In this document: in pieces, positions 17,729-26,035 of the stretch
Layout: each line of letters opens with the position of its first letter
How positions within the stretch are numbered: position 1 is the first letter of the stretch
Assembly (NCBI RefSeq): GCF_001898575.1
Contig: NZ_MKUD01000001.1
Coordinates: forward strand, 366,448-430,447
Source: Spirosoma sp. 48-14
GTDB lineage: Bacteria; Bacteroidota; Bacteroidia; Cytophagales; Spirosomataceae
Direction of reading: 5' to 3'
Length of the DNA stretch: 64,000 nucleotides
The notes under the pieces: generated by a model
Seen by the model: the letters and a program-made list of their open reading frames with translations, nothing else
What the model was told of the DNA's origin: nothing
Databases searched by the model: none
Position numbers and translations under genes: made by a program

Positions 17729-18519
17729 GTAAAGAACCACAATTGCCCGAAGATACAATTCCCGAATCGACCGCTCGTCGGCGAACGCTCAAAGCGTTTG
17801 GCTGGTTTGCCTTAGCGGCTGTCGTTCCGGTTGGCGTTTACGAATGGATCAAAAACAGTCCGGGAGCAAAGGGAATCAAACGACCGTTGCGGAATGTGTT
17901 GAATGCCAACGAAAGCATTGCCCGGACGTATTTTAGCAATACCCATCTGGTTCCGACCTATTCGGTAGGAGAAGCAGCAAAAAAAGCCCGTGTGAATGGA
18001 TACGATGGGATTAAATCACCTGTACCTGAAGACTGGAAATTGCAGATCGAAACCCCGAACCGTCCCCCACTAACGCTGACCATCGATGATGTAAAAGCCC
18101 TGCCTAAGCACGAGATGGTCTATGAGTTCAAGTGCGTAGAAGGCTGGAGTCAAATCCAGCATTGGGGAGGGGTACGGCTTTCCGACTTCATGGAAAAATA
18201 TAAGCTGGGTACCCATAGCGGCAATGCCCCTGACCCGGACAAAACGGATGATCTGTTCAAGTATGTGGGCATGGAAACACCCGACAAAGGGTATTACGTT
18301 GGTATTGATATCGAGAGTGCGCTGCATCCGCAAACCTTACTAGCCTACGAACTCAATGGAGAACCCATTTCGGCAGCCCACGGTGCTCCGCTTCGGCTGA
18401 TTATTCCGGTCAAATACGGGGTTAAAAATCTGAAGCGAATTGGTCGGCTATTTTTTGCCGATGAGCGCCCCCGCGATTTCTGGGCCGAGCGTGGCTATGA
18501 TTATTATGTAGGTCTGTAA
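17725..18519 (+). CDS. Molybdopterin-dependent oxidoreductase of the sulfite-oxidase/MsrP fold
   Basis: Predicted periplasmic mononuclear molybdenum enzyme, 264 aa. An N-terminal twin-arginine-like segment (TARRRTLKAFGWFALAAVVP, residues 17-36) exports or anchors it. The molybdenum-ligating cysteine is Cys137 in YEFKCVEGWS, followed by the fold's HWGGVRLSDFM and the C-terminal HGAPLRLIIPVKYGVKNLKRIG. MsrP repairs oxidised methionine in envelope proteins. The partner here is a four-helix cytochrome b rather than an MsrQ-type protein, so the substrate may differ (sulfite, a sulfoxide or other). It is translationally coupled to the cytochrome gene. Confidence 0.87.
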   Translation: MSKEPQLPEDTIPESTARRRTLKAFGWFALAAVVPVGVYEWIKNSPGAKGIKRPLRNVLNANESIARTYFSNTHLVPTYSVGEAAKKARVNGYDGIKSPVPEDWKLQIETPNRPPLTLTIDDVKALPKHEMVYEFKCVEGWSQIQHWGGVRLSDFMEKYKLGTHSGNAPDPDKTDDLFKYVGMETPDKGYYVGIDIESALHPQTLLAYELNGEPISAAHGAPLRLIIPVKYGVKNLKRIGRLFFADERPRDFWAERGYDYYVGL

Positions 18520-18533
18520 AATCTGTGTTCTAT

Positions 18534-19268
18534 ATGATTCACCTACTCAGCTTCTTCATTAGCGTAGTGGGGCTGTTTCTTACGCATGAATCTGCCAAAC
18601 CAGCCCCTCAGCCAGTTGTCGTACTAGAGTTATTTACGTCGCAGGGGTGTTCCAGTTGCCCACCAGCCGACAAGCTCTTGCAGGAGATAACGCAGCGGGC
18701 TACCCAGTCGGGTCAGGCTATTTACGGCCTGTCGTTTCATGTCGATTACTGGAATCGGCTGGGCTGGAGCGACCCGTTTAGCGCGAAATCCTATACCGAT
18801 CGCCAGCGTCAATATGATCGTCTCCTGAAATCGCAGACCTATACCCCACAGCTTATCATTAATGGCCAGCAGGAGGTAATTGGTGGACAACGCGGACGCA
18901 TCCAGCAGGCCATTCAGACGATTCAGCAACAACCCGCTTCCTCTTTTGTGACTGTTGAGGCCAGTCTGAAAAAACAGGGAAGCCAGGTCACCGTCAGCTA
19001 TGGATTATCCGACACAGGCCCTTACCGAATCAATGTGGCATTAGTGCAGAAAGAAGCGCATACGGCGGTAAAAAATGGCGAAAATGGTGGTCGAACGTTA
19101 GTAAATACCAATGTGGTCCGGCAGTTTAAAACGGTGGATAATCCGGCCAAATCGGGTACAGCAACCCTGCCCATTCCCAACGATTTGTCAACCGATCAGG
19201 CGGCCGTACTGGTGTACGTCCAACGGACTGACAATCAGCAAATCGTGGGCGCTAAACTGTTACAATGA
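18534..19268 (+). CDS. DUF1223 (thioredoxin-fold) exported protein
   Basis: Secreted protein of the DUF1223 family, about 244 aa. I start at the ATG at 18534; a GTG three codons earlier is possible and lies 5 bp after the molybdoenzyme stop. The signal peptide is MIHLLSFFISVVGLFLTHES. The family motif VVLELFTSQGCSSCPPADKLL follows, with a redox-type CSSC pair (Cys39, Cys42) in a thioredoxin-like fold, then VDYWNRLGWSDPFS and TPQLIINGQQEVIGG. The exact role of DUF1223 is unknown. Sitting third in an operon with a periplasmic molybdoenzyme suggests a function in envelope thiol or oxidative chemistry, but that is inference. Confidence 0.85.
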   Translation: MIHLLSFFISVVGLFLTHESAKPAPQPVVVLELFTSQGCSSCPPADKLLQEITQRATQSGQAIYGLSFHVDYWNRLGWSDPFSAKSYTDRQRQYDRLLKSQTYTPQLIINGQQEVIGGQRGRIQQAIQTIQQQPASSFVTVEASLKKQGSQVTVSYGLSDTGPYRINVALVQKEAHTAVKNGENGGRTLVNTNVVRQFKTVDNPAKSGTATLPIPNDLSTDQAAVLVYVQRTDNQQIVGAKLLQ

Positions 19269-19299
19269 AGTCAGATTAGTTCTACCGACATCAGCCTGT

Positions 19300-19659
19300 T
19301 TATTTTTCCTGAATAATTCGTTTAACCCCCTCACACATCGATTTGATGCGATGATAGGAAGCATCTGTATTAGCGTCTTTGTCAAGCAGTATTCGTAGCC
19401 TGCCTTCATCCTCTTCCAGCTTGAATTCGGTATTATCGTCAAGCTTGGTGGTTATATCCACGTGGTCGCCTTTAACAGATGTAGCAGGCGCCATCCTGGC
19501 ATTAATAAAATCCTGAACACGCTGGGTCTTTGCCTTATCGTATTTGGCCACAAACTCATATTCATCATCCGAGTCAGATACCGAAATAGACAGATCGCCA
19601 TTCCCGGAGCAGGCCGATAAGATGCCTACAATAAAAAGTCCACAAAATATATTGTTCAT
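19300..19659 (-). CDS. Small lipoprotein of unknown function
   Basis: About 119 aa from the ATG at 19659. That start gives a lipoprotein signal (MNNIFCGLFIVGILSAC, Cys17); an 18-codon upstream extension has no signal character. The mature part is highly charged: SVSDSDDEYEFVAKYDKAKTQRV, a beta-rich stretch with DHVDITTKLDDNTEFKLEEDEGRLRILLDK and a final helix. I recognise no family. It stands alone between the redox operon and the rhamnosidase-like gene and is convergent with the operon. Function is unknown. Confidence 0.6.
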   Translation of the reverse strand: MNNIFCGLFIVGILSACSGNGDLSISVSDSDDEYEFVAKYDKAKTQRVQDFINARMAPATSVKGDHVDITTKLDDNTEFKLEEDEGRLRILLDKDANTDASYHRIKSMCEGVKRIIQEK

Positions 19660-19772
19660 AGTGACCATTGTTTTACAAGGAACTATGCAATATACAGTAG
19701 TAGATATGGCCACTCATCATCAACTACATCAACGGTTTTTTTGCAGGATAAGTGATTTGACAATCAGCCAGA

Positions 19773-22157
19773 TCACAAACTCACTGTCTGTTTTCCGGCT
19801 TTCAGTGGTATTGCTTTTCCTTTCCACCGCAACGTCCCTGTGAGGCTGCCTGGTAAGGTTACACTGCCCGTTAACCCACCTGTTGGCGTTTTCTGAAATT
19901 GAACCGCAATCTCACCTAATGGATGTGGCATTTTACCATCCACGGTGGTCAGATCGCCCAGGAATGGCTCAATTCGCACAGTTCGGAAACCAGGTTCACC
20001 CGGTCGGATGCCGCAGGTCATGGATAAAAACTCATACAGAGGAGAAGCACTCCAGGCGTGGCAATCGGAGCGTGTTGGTTCAGGGTTTTCGGCGAAGGTG
20101 GTTAGGCCCATCGCCAGCATATCGCGCCAGGGTTTTAGCTGTGCAACAAACTGATCGCCCATACCCGTTTTTTTCAGGGCTTCGAACAGATAAAATTTGA
20201 AGTAAAACGTGGCCTGTGTCAGCGAGGTATCCGTCATGGTTTTCTGCAACAAAACTTTTTGCTGCTCAGTCGGAACGGCGCTGGTCAGAACCGCCAGTAT
20301 ATTGGCATGCTGGCTAAACGAGGTTTTATCCGGGGTATCGGCAAACAGACTGCGGCCCGCATCCCAGCATTGTTCATAAACAGCTTTGTTGATCCGTCGG
20401 GCCAATTCGCGGTAGTGCTCAGCCCGCTCGTTCTGGCCGTAATGCGCCAGTAAATCGCCCGCCCGCGTGTAGGTATAGGCCTGTTGCAGCGACAGAATAC
20501 TCGATCCGCCTTTCCGGGCTCCATTCGGAACCCCACCTGCAATTTCATCCTTCGCATTCTTCCACTTCGACCAGTCTACGAAATTCCACCATTCCATTGG
20601 TCCATTCAGGCCCGTTTTGGCAATTCGCTGCTCATGCCAGTCGAGTACGCTCAACACACCCGGCAGCAGCGATTTCACGAAAGCATCGTCTTGCCGGTGC
20701 ATCCAGTAATCATGAATCATGCATATCCAGAACAGCGAAAACGTTGGAATTACCTGCAAATCGGCGGATGGGTAGCGGCTTTGCGTCAGACCGTCGCTGA
20801 ATCGGCTATGGTCATAATCCATGATCGCTTTGCGCATCAGTCGATCATCGCCCGATACATACAGTGAAATCAGGGACTGAATCCGCGTATCGCCCGTATA
20901 CTGCAACTGCTCGTAATAGGGGCAATCGAAGTAGGTTTCACCTGCACAAAGCCGGGCCGTTCGCCAACCCACATTCCAGAGAGGCTTCAGCGTAGAGTCG
21001 CTGGCCGTAAACTGCGCTTTTTCGTCAAACGGATAGCCCGTAAACTGCCCGATCAGATTGTCCAGCACAAGCGGTTCATCTTTCGTTTCGACCGTCAGTT
21101 GCAGGTAGCGATAGGTACGAAACCACAATGGCCGAAAGGTTCGTTTCTCAGTTCCATCGGCCACAAACTGATCGTCGAAACCACGAATAGACCGGCCTTC
21201 AACCTCATTTCGATTGCCTTTTTGCCCTTTGGCATCGATCAAGGCTTCGGCATACGAGAGCGTGACCACACCCCCTTTCCCTTTGCTGACGGTCAATTCA
21301 GGATAAGCATTCGTCAGATAGCCCTGATCGATCAGAAACACGGCTTTGGTATTCTTTGAAACCGTCACTGGCGAATTACCCAGCAAAAAGGCATTGTCCA
21401 TTTTGCCATTTTCGGCCCGCCGAACACTAGCCAGCCGGATGGGCTTCTCCTCCATCATCGGAATCGTGCGAGGTACTAATCCCCAGTTCCCATCCGTACC
21501 CAGGCCACGCGGTTTTGCCGGAAAACCAAACACTTTCGCAGCCGCCCAGCTTTTATCGTCGAACGTTGACGACTCCCAACCCCACGGATACTGTGCCGCA
21601 TCGACCCGGTCGCCATCGCCCATGACAATGTAGGTACGGAGCTTCGGAATATCATTTTTGATAGGAGAATAGGCAAGGTTTTGAAACACCTTCCAGGTGG
21701 CATCGGTATTGGCCGCTTTTTCGGCATCGGTATCGCCCTGAACAATAAAGCCAAGCTGGTAGCTCATTTGTGCAAAGGGAGCCCCCTCGCCCATATACCA
21801 AACCTGTGCCGCCAGCACGTTTCGACCTGCCTGCAAATACGGCGCTAAATCCAATGTTTCGTAGTTCCAGTTCAGCAAATCGCTACGCGCAGGACCGAGG
21901 GCAATAGCTTTTCCGTTGACGAAAAATCGATAGCGATTATCGGCCGATACGTGTACGACAAACCGGGCTGGTTTTTGGGCCAGATCGATTGCTTTGCGGA
22001 AATGATAGATGCCATATTGACGAGCCGACGCCGTTGGGTGAACAATCCACCGGGCCGACCAGTATTGTGAAGTCCAGGCTGAGGGTGTCGAAGGCGTTTG
22101 GGCAACAGCAACAGCCGAAACCAGAAAGAGTAGAGCGAAGAAGAAACGGTAAGGCAT
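19773..22157 (-). CDS. Alpha-L-rhamnosidase-like glycoside hydrolase (GH78 type)
   Basis: Predicted periplasmic or secreted glycosidase that removes terminal alpha-L-rhamnose from pectic or phenolic glycans, about 794 aa. The ATG at 22157 gives a signal peptide (MPYRFFFALLFLVSAVAVAQ). An N-terminal beta-sandwich domain (WTSQYWSARWIVHP...RFFVNGKAIALGPARSD) is followed by a second sandwich and the alpha/alpha six-barrel. The barrel starts with the characteristic DCPYYEQLQYTGDTR at about residues 411-425. Further barrel motifs are GPMEWWNFVDWS and a C-terminal RSDCHAWSASPLYEFLS, typical of GH78. The specificity is inferred from family only. The gene is divergent from the xylulokinase-like gene, which may act in the same sugar pathway. 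Confidence 0.82.
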   Translation of the reverse strand: MPYRFFFALLFLVSAVAVAQTPSTPSAWTSQYWSARWIVHPTASARQYGIYHFRKAIDLAQKPARFVVHVSADNRYRFFVNGKAIALGPARSDLLNWNYETLDLAPYLQAGRNVLAAQVWYMGEGAPFAQMSYQLGFIVQGDTDAEKAANTDATWKVFQNLAYSPIKNDIPKLRTYIVMGDGDRVDAAQYPWGWESSTFDDKSWAAAKVFGFPAKPRGLGTDGNWGLVPRTIPMMEEKPIRLASVRRAENGKMDNAFLLGNSPVTVSKNTKAVFLIDQGYLTNAYPELTVSKGKGGVVTLSYAEALIDAKGQKGNRNEVEGRSIRGFDDQFVADGTEKRTFRPLWFRTYRYLQLTVETKDEPLVLDNLIGQFTGYPFDEKAQFTASDSTLKPLWNVGWRTARLCAGETYFDCPYYEQLQYTGDTRIQSLISLYVSGDDRLMRKAIMDYDHSRFSDGLTQSRYPSADLQVIPTFSLFWICMIHDYWMHRQDDAFVKSLLPGVLSVLDWHEQRIAKTGLNGPMEWWNFVDWSKWKNAKDEIAGGVPNGARKGGSSILSLQQAYTYTRAGDLLAHYGQNERAEHYRELARRINKAVYEQCWDAGRSLFADTPDKTSFSQHANILAVLTSAVPTEQQKVLLQKTMTDTSLTQATFYFKFYLFEALKKTGMGDQFVAQLKPWRDMLAMGLTTFAENPEPTRSDCHAWSASPLYEFLSMTCGIRPGEPGFRTVRIEPFLGDLTTVDGKMPHPLGEIAVQFQKTPTGGLTGSVTLPGSLTGTLRWKGKAIPLKAGKQTVSL

Positions 22158-22384
22158 AGGAAAAAGCTTAGCAGTCGCAAAATAACGATATACTAAGCCT
22201 TTTTCTATACTTTGCTGTCCTGTGCTCATTCATCGTCAGCACTTTTTTGCTCGTCGATACCAGATTGACTGACCGCGTAAACAGCGTGAGAAACTGAGCA
22301 AATTTCCTGTGGCGATTATCCAAGTCAGTAAACTATGCCCTTCCCTTTGTACTTTCGTGCAGGAACTCCTAAAGCAATAACCGA

Positions 22385-23866
22385 ATGTATTTTCTTGGAT
22401 TCGACCTCGGCAGTTCGTCTGTCAAAGCGTGTTTGATTGAAGCGGAAAGCGGTAAAGCCGTAGCGTCAGCATTTTTTCCTCAGCCCGAAATGGTGATCGA
22501 AGCCCCACAGCCGGGCTTTGCCGAACAGCAACCGGAAATCTGGTGGCAAAACGCCTGCCTGGCAAGTAAAGCCGTTATGCAGCAGGCAGCAATCCAACCC
22601 AGCGACGTAAAGGCTATAGGTATTTCGTATCAAATGCACGGGCTGGTTGTTGTCGATGAGGCCTTTAACGTCTTACGGCCTTCCATTATCTGGTGCGATA
22701 GCCGGGCCGTTCCCTATGGTAATGCTGCTTTTGATGCCCTGGGGCACGACCGTACCCTGCATCATCTGCTCAACTCACCGGGCAATTTTACAGCTGCCAA
22801 ACTGGCCTGGGTAAAAGCCAACGAACCCAATGTGTACGCACAGGTAGCTCATTTCATGCTCCCCGGCGACTACCTCGCAGCCCGTATGACCGGCGACATC
22901 GTGACCACCGCATCGGGGCTTTCGGAAGGGGCTTTCTGGGACTTTCAGGCTAATGAACCCGCCCAGTTTCTGCTCGATTATTTCGGATTCAGTTCGTCGC
23001 TGATTCCAACGATTAAACCAACGTTTGCTCCGCAGGGTGCCCTATCGGCTTCGGCAGCTGCTGAGCTTGGTCTTGCTGCCGGTACACCCGTTACCTACCG
23101 CGCTGGCGACCAACCTAACAATGCCCTATCGCTGAACGTGCTGGAACCCGGCCAGATTGCTGCCACGGCAGGCACATCGGGCGTTGTATATGGTGTTAGC
23201 GATCAGGCGAAATACGACCCCCAATCACGGGTTAATACGTTTCTACACGTTAGCCATACAGCCGAAGCACCACGGTATGGGGTATTGCTGTGCGTAAATG
23301 GCACGGGTATCCTGAATAGCTGGCTTCGAAACCAGGTACTGGGCCGCTCGATCAGCTACGCCGACATGAACGTACTGGCTCATGAAGCGCCGATCGGTGC
23401 CGATGGCCTGGTCTGCCTGCCCTTTGGTAATGGTGCCGAACGGATGCTGGAAAATGCCGATCTGGGCGCATCGTTTCATGGACTGCAACTGACCCGTCAT
23501 GGCTTACCCCATTTGATTCGGGCTGCCCAGGAAGGTATTGTTTTCGCCCTGTACTACGGCATTCAGATCATGGAAAGCGTAGGCGTTGGACTGCAAACTA
23601 TCCGGGCGGGCGAAGCCAATATGTTCCTGAGTCCACTCTTCCGCGATACCCTGGCCAACCTGACCGGAGCCACTATCGAGCTATACAATACCGATGGGGC
23701 GCAGGGTGCTGCTCGTGGGGCCGGACTGGGACTTGGCTATTACAAAAATGCACAGGAAGCCTTCTCAGGACTACATGTTACGAAAACCATTGAACCCGAC
23801 ATGCGGGCACAGGACGCTTATCGGGAAGCTTATGGAAAATGGCTGAAAAATTTAAGCGTCCGCTAA
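22385..23866 (+). CDS. xylB: FGGY-family carbohydrate kinase, probable xylulokinase
   Basis: Cytoplasmic sugar kinase, most likely phosphorylating D-xylulose with ATP, 493 aa, a normal length for XylB. The first ATPase motif is FLGFDLGSSSVKA at residues 3-15. The substrate region SYQMHGLVVVD...IIWCDSRAV is the XylB form, and the second ATP motif is IAATAGTSGVVYG. The C-terminal FGGY segment contains RAGEANMFLSPLFRDTLANLTG and GAARGAGLG. No isomerase or transporter sits next to it. Divergence from the rhamnosidase-like gene and the xylan and arabinan genes elsewhere in the window fit pentose catabolism. Other FGGY substrates cannot be fully excluded. Confidence 0.85.
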   Translation: MYFLGFDLGSSSVKACLIEAESGKAVASAFFPQPEMVIEAPQPGFAEQQPEIWWQNACLASKAVMQQAAIQPSDVKAIGISYQMHGLVVVDEAFNVLRPSIIWCDSRAVPYGNAAFDALGHDRTLHHLLNSPGNFTAAKLAWVKANEPNVYAQVAHFMLPGDYLAARMTGDIVTTASGLSEGAFWDFQANEPAQFLLDYFGFSSSLIPTIKPTFAPQGALSASAAAELGLAAGTPVTYRAGDQPNNALSLNVLEPGQIAATAGTSGVVYGVSDQAKYDPQSRVNTFLHVSHTAEAPRYGVLLCVNGTGILNSWLRNQVLGRSISYADMNVLAHEAPIGADGLVCLPFGNGAERMLENADLGASFHGLQLTRHGLPHLIRAAQEGIVFALYYGIQIMESVGVGLQTIRAGEANMFLSPLFRDTLANLTGATIELYNTDGAQGAARGAGLGLGYYKNAQEAFSGLHVTKTIEPDMRAQDAYREAYGKWLKNLSVR

Positions 23867-23912
23867 TACAACTGAACAGGTATTCTTATGTATATTAACT
23901 CAAAAAAACGCT

Positions 23913-24668
23913 ATGAAAAAATTCGCACTGTTCTTAACGGTTTGGGCAGCAGCAGTAGGCTGCATGCCCAATGTTCAGGTTGTTACGTTGCGGGGGTCAA
24001 ACGTAAGCCCTTCGCAGGAAGGGCTGGCAATGGATAATGATACGCTCACGCTACGTTACAATTTTGCCAGTGAGCGGGGCTTGATGCAGCTTAGCATTGT
24101 TAATAAACTAAACAAACCGCTGTATATCGACTGGAAACGGTCGTCGTTCATTATTGGGCAAGACAAAGTCGATTATTGGTCCGATGTGTCTGATGTCAAC
24201 CTAACGGGTACGTCGTCACGGTATAGTCGATATGCCTCTCCCATCTCTCTGGGTGGGACGATCACGAAACAGGAGCCCATTGCGTTTATTCCACCCCAAA
24301 CCAAACTCGAAAAGAAGCAGTTTATCGTCGTTCCACAAGGCAGTGTCCGCCTGACGGGGCCATCGACGACCGAGCAGGAAAAAGCGAAATGGACTGACCG
24401 GAAAAAACCGGTCGATATTGTCAATTACGCGTATTCGGCCGATCAATCGCCGTTGACGTTCCGGAATTACCTGACACTTTCGACCGATAAAGATTTCAAG
24501 ACTGAATTCATAATCGATACCAAATTCTGGGCCTCTGATGTAAAAGTGCTCCCTCGTGATCAGATTTTAAGCCAGAAATCTACCAGCAGTTATGATGGAA
24601 GGAACTATTATGTTCCCGAAAGCTTCAAACAGCCTGATGCTTTTTACGTCCAATTACCCACCCAGTAA
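23913..24668 (+). CDS. Lipoprotein of unknown function
   Basis: 251 aa with a lipoprotein signal (MKKFALFLTVWAAAVGC, Cys17). The body looks like an immunoglobulin-type beta-sandwich: LTLRYNFASERGLMQLSIVNKLNKPLYIDWKRSSFIIG describes how a surface protein might contact another chain. Aromatic-rich strands and a C-terminal DAFYVQLPTQ follow. No catalytic motif is visible and I do not recognise a named family, although similar lipoproteins occur in Cytophagales. It lies 46 bp after the kinase gene and may share its transcript. Function is unknown. Confidence 0.72.
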   Translation: MKKFALFLTVWAAAVGCMPNVQVVTLRGSNVSPSQEGLAMDNDTLTLRYNFASERGLMQLSIVNKLNKPLYIDWKRSSFIIGQDKVDYWSDVSDVNLTGTSSRYSRYASPISLGGTITKQEPIAFIPPQTKLEKKQFIVVPQGSVRLTGPSTTEQEKAKWTDRKKPVDIVNYAYSADQSPLTFRNYLTLSTDKDFKTEFIIDTKFWASDVKVLPRDQILSQKSTSSYDGRNYYVPESFKQPDAFYVQLPTQ

Positions 24669-24700
24669 ACGCTAAACCCGTTTCGAAACAACGTACGTCA

Positions 24701-25165
24701 GTGAACCCTATTTTCGCCAAACTGAACTACAAAGCCCAATCAGAAATCGCTGTTATTAACGCGCCCGACGAGTTTCAGCCCATTGTAGACGACATGCGGG
24801 AACTCGCGACAATCGTTACTGAACCGAATCAAATTCAGACAGGTACGTTTGCGATTGCCTTTGTCAAAACGCAGCAGGAAGTAGATTTCGTTAGTCAGCA
24901 ACTAGCGGATAAGGTGATGGGTGATGGGTTGCTTTGGTTGGCTTATCCGAAAGGTTCATCAAAGAAATATACATGCGATTTCAACCGTGATACAGGTTGG
25001 GCTACGCTAGGTCAGCTAGGTTTTGAACCTGTTCGAATGGTAGCTATTGATAACGACTGGAGTGCCCTACGATTCCGGCGAGTTGAATACATCAAGAAAA
25101 TGACTCGTGATGAGAAAGGAGCCCTTTCGGAGCAGGGAAAAGCAAAAGTGCGTGGAGAAGTCTAA
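24701..25165 (+). CDS. DUF3052-like small protein
   Basis: 154 aa with a GTG start at 24701, the only plausible start in this frame. The order of conserved segments resembles the DUF3052 group: KLNYKAQSEIAVINAPDEF, then FAIAFVKTQQEVDFV, GLLWLAYPKGSS, DFNRDTGWATLGQLGFEPVRMVAIDNDWSALRFR. It has the look of a Rossmann-like fold without obvious catalytic residues. No signal peptide is present, so it is cytoplasmic. A composite inverted-repeat element begins directly after its stop. Function is unknown. Confidence 0.72.
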   Translation: MNPIFAKLNYKAQSEIAVINAPDEFQPIVDDMRELATIVTEPNQIQTGTFAIAFVKTQQEVDFVSQQLADKVMGDGLLWLAYPKGSSKKYTCDFNRDTGWATLGQLGFEPVRMVAIDNDWSALRFRRVEYIKKMTRDEKGALSEQGKAKVRGEV

Positions 25166-25170
25166 AGTTT

Positions 25171-25302
25171 TTGTGGTGTCAGATGCTCACATCTGACACA
25201 GTGATGGTGGTTCGCCACCGCGATTCTCAAAACCGAATCATACATACACGAGGTTTTGAGAAACCTCGCTGTGTCGGTTATTAGTAACCGACAACACCGC
25301 AA
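25171..25302. repeat. Composite inverted-repeat element, family A copy 1
   Basis: At least four hairpins are nested in 130 bp: TGTCAGATG/CATCTGACA (25177-25198), GGTGG/CCACC (25206-25219), CGAGGTTT/AAACCTCG (25249-25268) and TGTCGGTTA/TAACCGACA (25272-25293). TCTCAAAACC and GGTTTTGAGA can form an alternative outer stem. The core GAGGTTTTGAGAAACCTCG, next to a TGTCGGTT hairpin and a TGTGGTGTC end, recurs at 51208-51256. It is non-coding and sits between two plus-strand genes. Confidence 0.75.
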
Positions 25303-25355
25303 CACCAAACTCTTGCCAAACAATACCTTATCCGTAACATAAACTTGCTAAAACG

Positions 25356-25562
25356 ATGTACGCATTTATGGGTCTTGGTGGCCAGGAACTGCTGTTAGTG
25401 CTTTTCATTTTAGGTCTGCCCGTTTTTGCGCTGGTCGATGTGGTTCGCAGCGAATTTCGTGGACCGAACGACAAGTTAATCTGGGTTATTATCATCGTTT
25501 TCTTTAACATTGTAGGAGCCTTGCTCTATTTCATCATCGGACGAAACCAGCGTATTTCATGA
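25356..25562 (+). CDS. PLDc_N-type two-helix membrane protein
   Basis: 68-aa inner membrane protein with two transmembrane helices (about 8-28 and 42-62) joined by the short loop VVRSEFRGPNDKLIW. It ends in FIIGRNQRIS. This is the pattern of the phospholipase-D N-terminal (PLDc_N) domain occurring alone, as in many small bacterial membrane proteins. The catalytic part of a phospholipase is absent, so no enzyme activity is expected. Its stop overlaps the next gene's start by 4 bp (ATGA), so the two are translated together. Confidence 0.8.
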   Translation: MYAFMGLGGQELLLVLFILGLPVFALVDVVRSEFRGPNDKLIWVIIIVFFNIVGALLYFIIGRNQRIS

Positions 25563-26026
25563 AGTCAGTTCTATGCCTACTTGGGCTCTGTTTAGCCATC
25601 CCCTCCTTTGCTCAGTCGCAGGATGAAGCCGCTGTCAAAACGACCATTAAACTGATGTTCGATGGTATGCGCAAAGGGGATTCCACGCAGATCAAAAATA
25701 CGTTTCTACCGGGTGCTTCTCTTCAATCTATCGCCAAAAATAAAGAAGGCGAAATTTCGGTGCGGAACGAAGACATCGGCAAGTTTGCAGCCTCTGTTGT
25801 GAAGTATCCGGCCTTTGCGCTGGATGAGCGATTATCGGGTATGGAAATAAAAATAGATGCCGAACTCGCTACCGCCTGGACGCCCTATGTGTTTTATCTG
25901 AACGACAAAAAAAGTCACTGCGGTGTTAATGCGTTTACGCTGGTAAAGGTGAATGGCAACTGGAAAATTCAAAGCATTATCGACACCCGTCGACGGGACA
26001 ACTGCCCGGATTTACCAAAATCATAA
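25559..26026 (+). CDS. Exported NTF2-like (lumazine-binding-type) protein
   Basis: 155 aa with a clear signal peptide (MKSVLCLLGLCLAIPSFAQ). The mature protein has the cone-shaped alpha+beta NTF2 fold order: an N-terminal helix (DEAAVKTTIKLMFDGMRKGDSTQIKNTF), a long strand region around MEIKIDAELATAWTPYVFYL, and the final GVNAFTLVKVNGNWKIQSIIDTRR, the family's signature end. Such proteins are often annotated as nuclear transport factor 2 family or lumazine-binding. Ligand and role are unknown. Coupled with the small membrane protein before it. Confidence 0.8.
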   Translation: MKSVLCLLGLCLAIPSFAQSQDEAAVKTTIKLMFDGMRKGDSTQIKNTFLPGASLQSIAKNKEGEISVRNEDIGKFAASVVKYPAFALDERLSGMEIKIDAELATAWTPYVFYLNDKKSHCGVNAFTLVKVNGNWKIQSIIDTRRRDNCPDLPKS

Positions 26027-26035
26027 TCCAAACGT

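Noticed and set aside
25171-25302. Possible CRISPR array
   Set aside because: The repeated units are inverted, differ in length and are not separated by regular spacers, and no cas gene is present.
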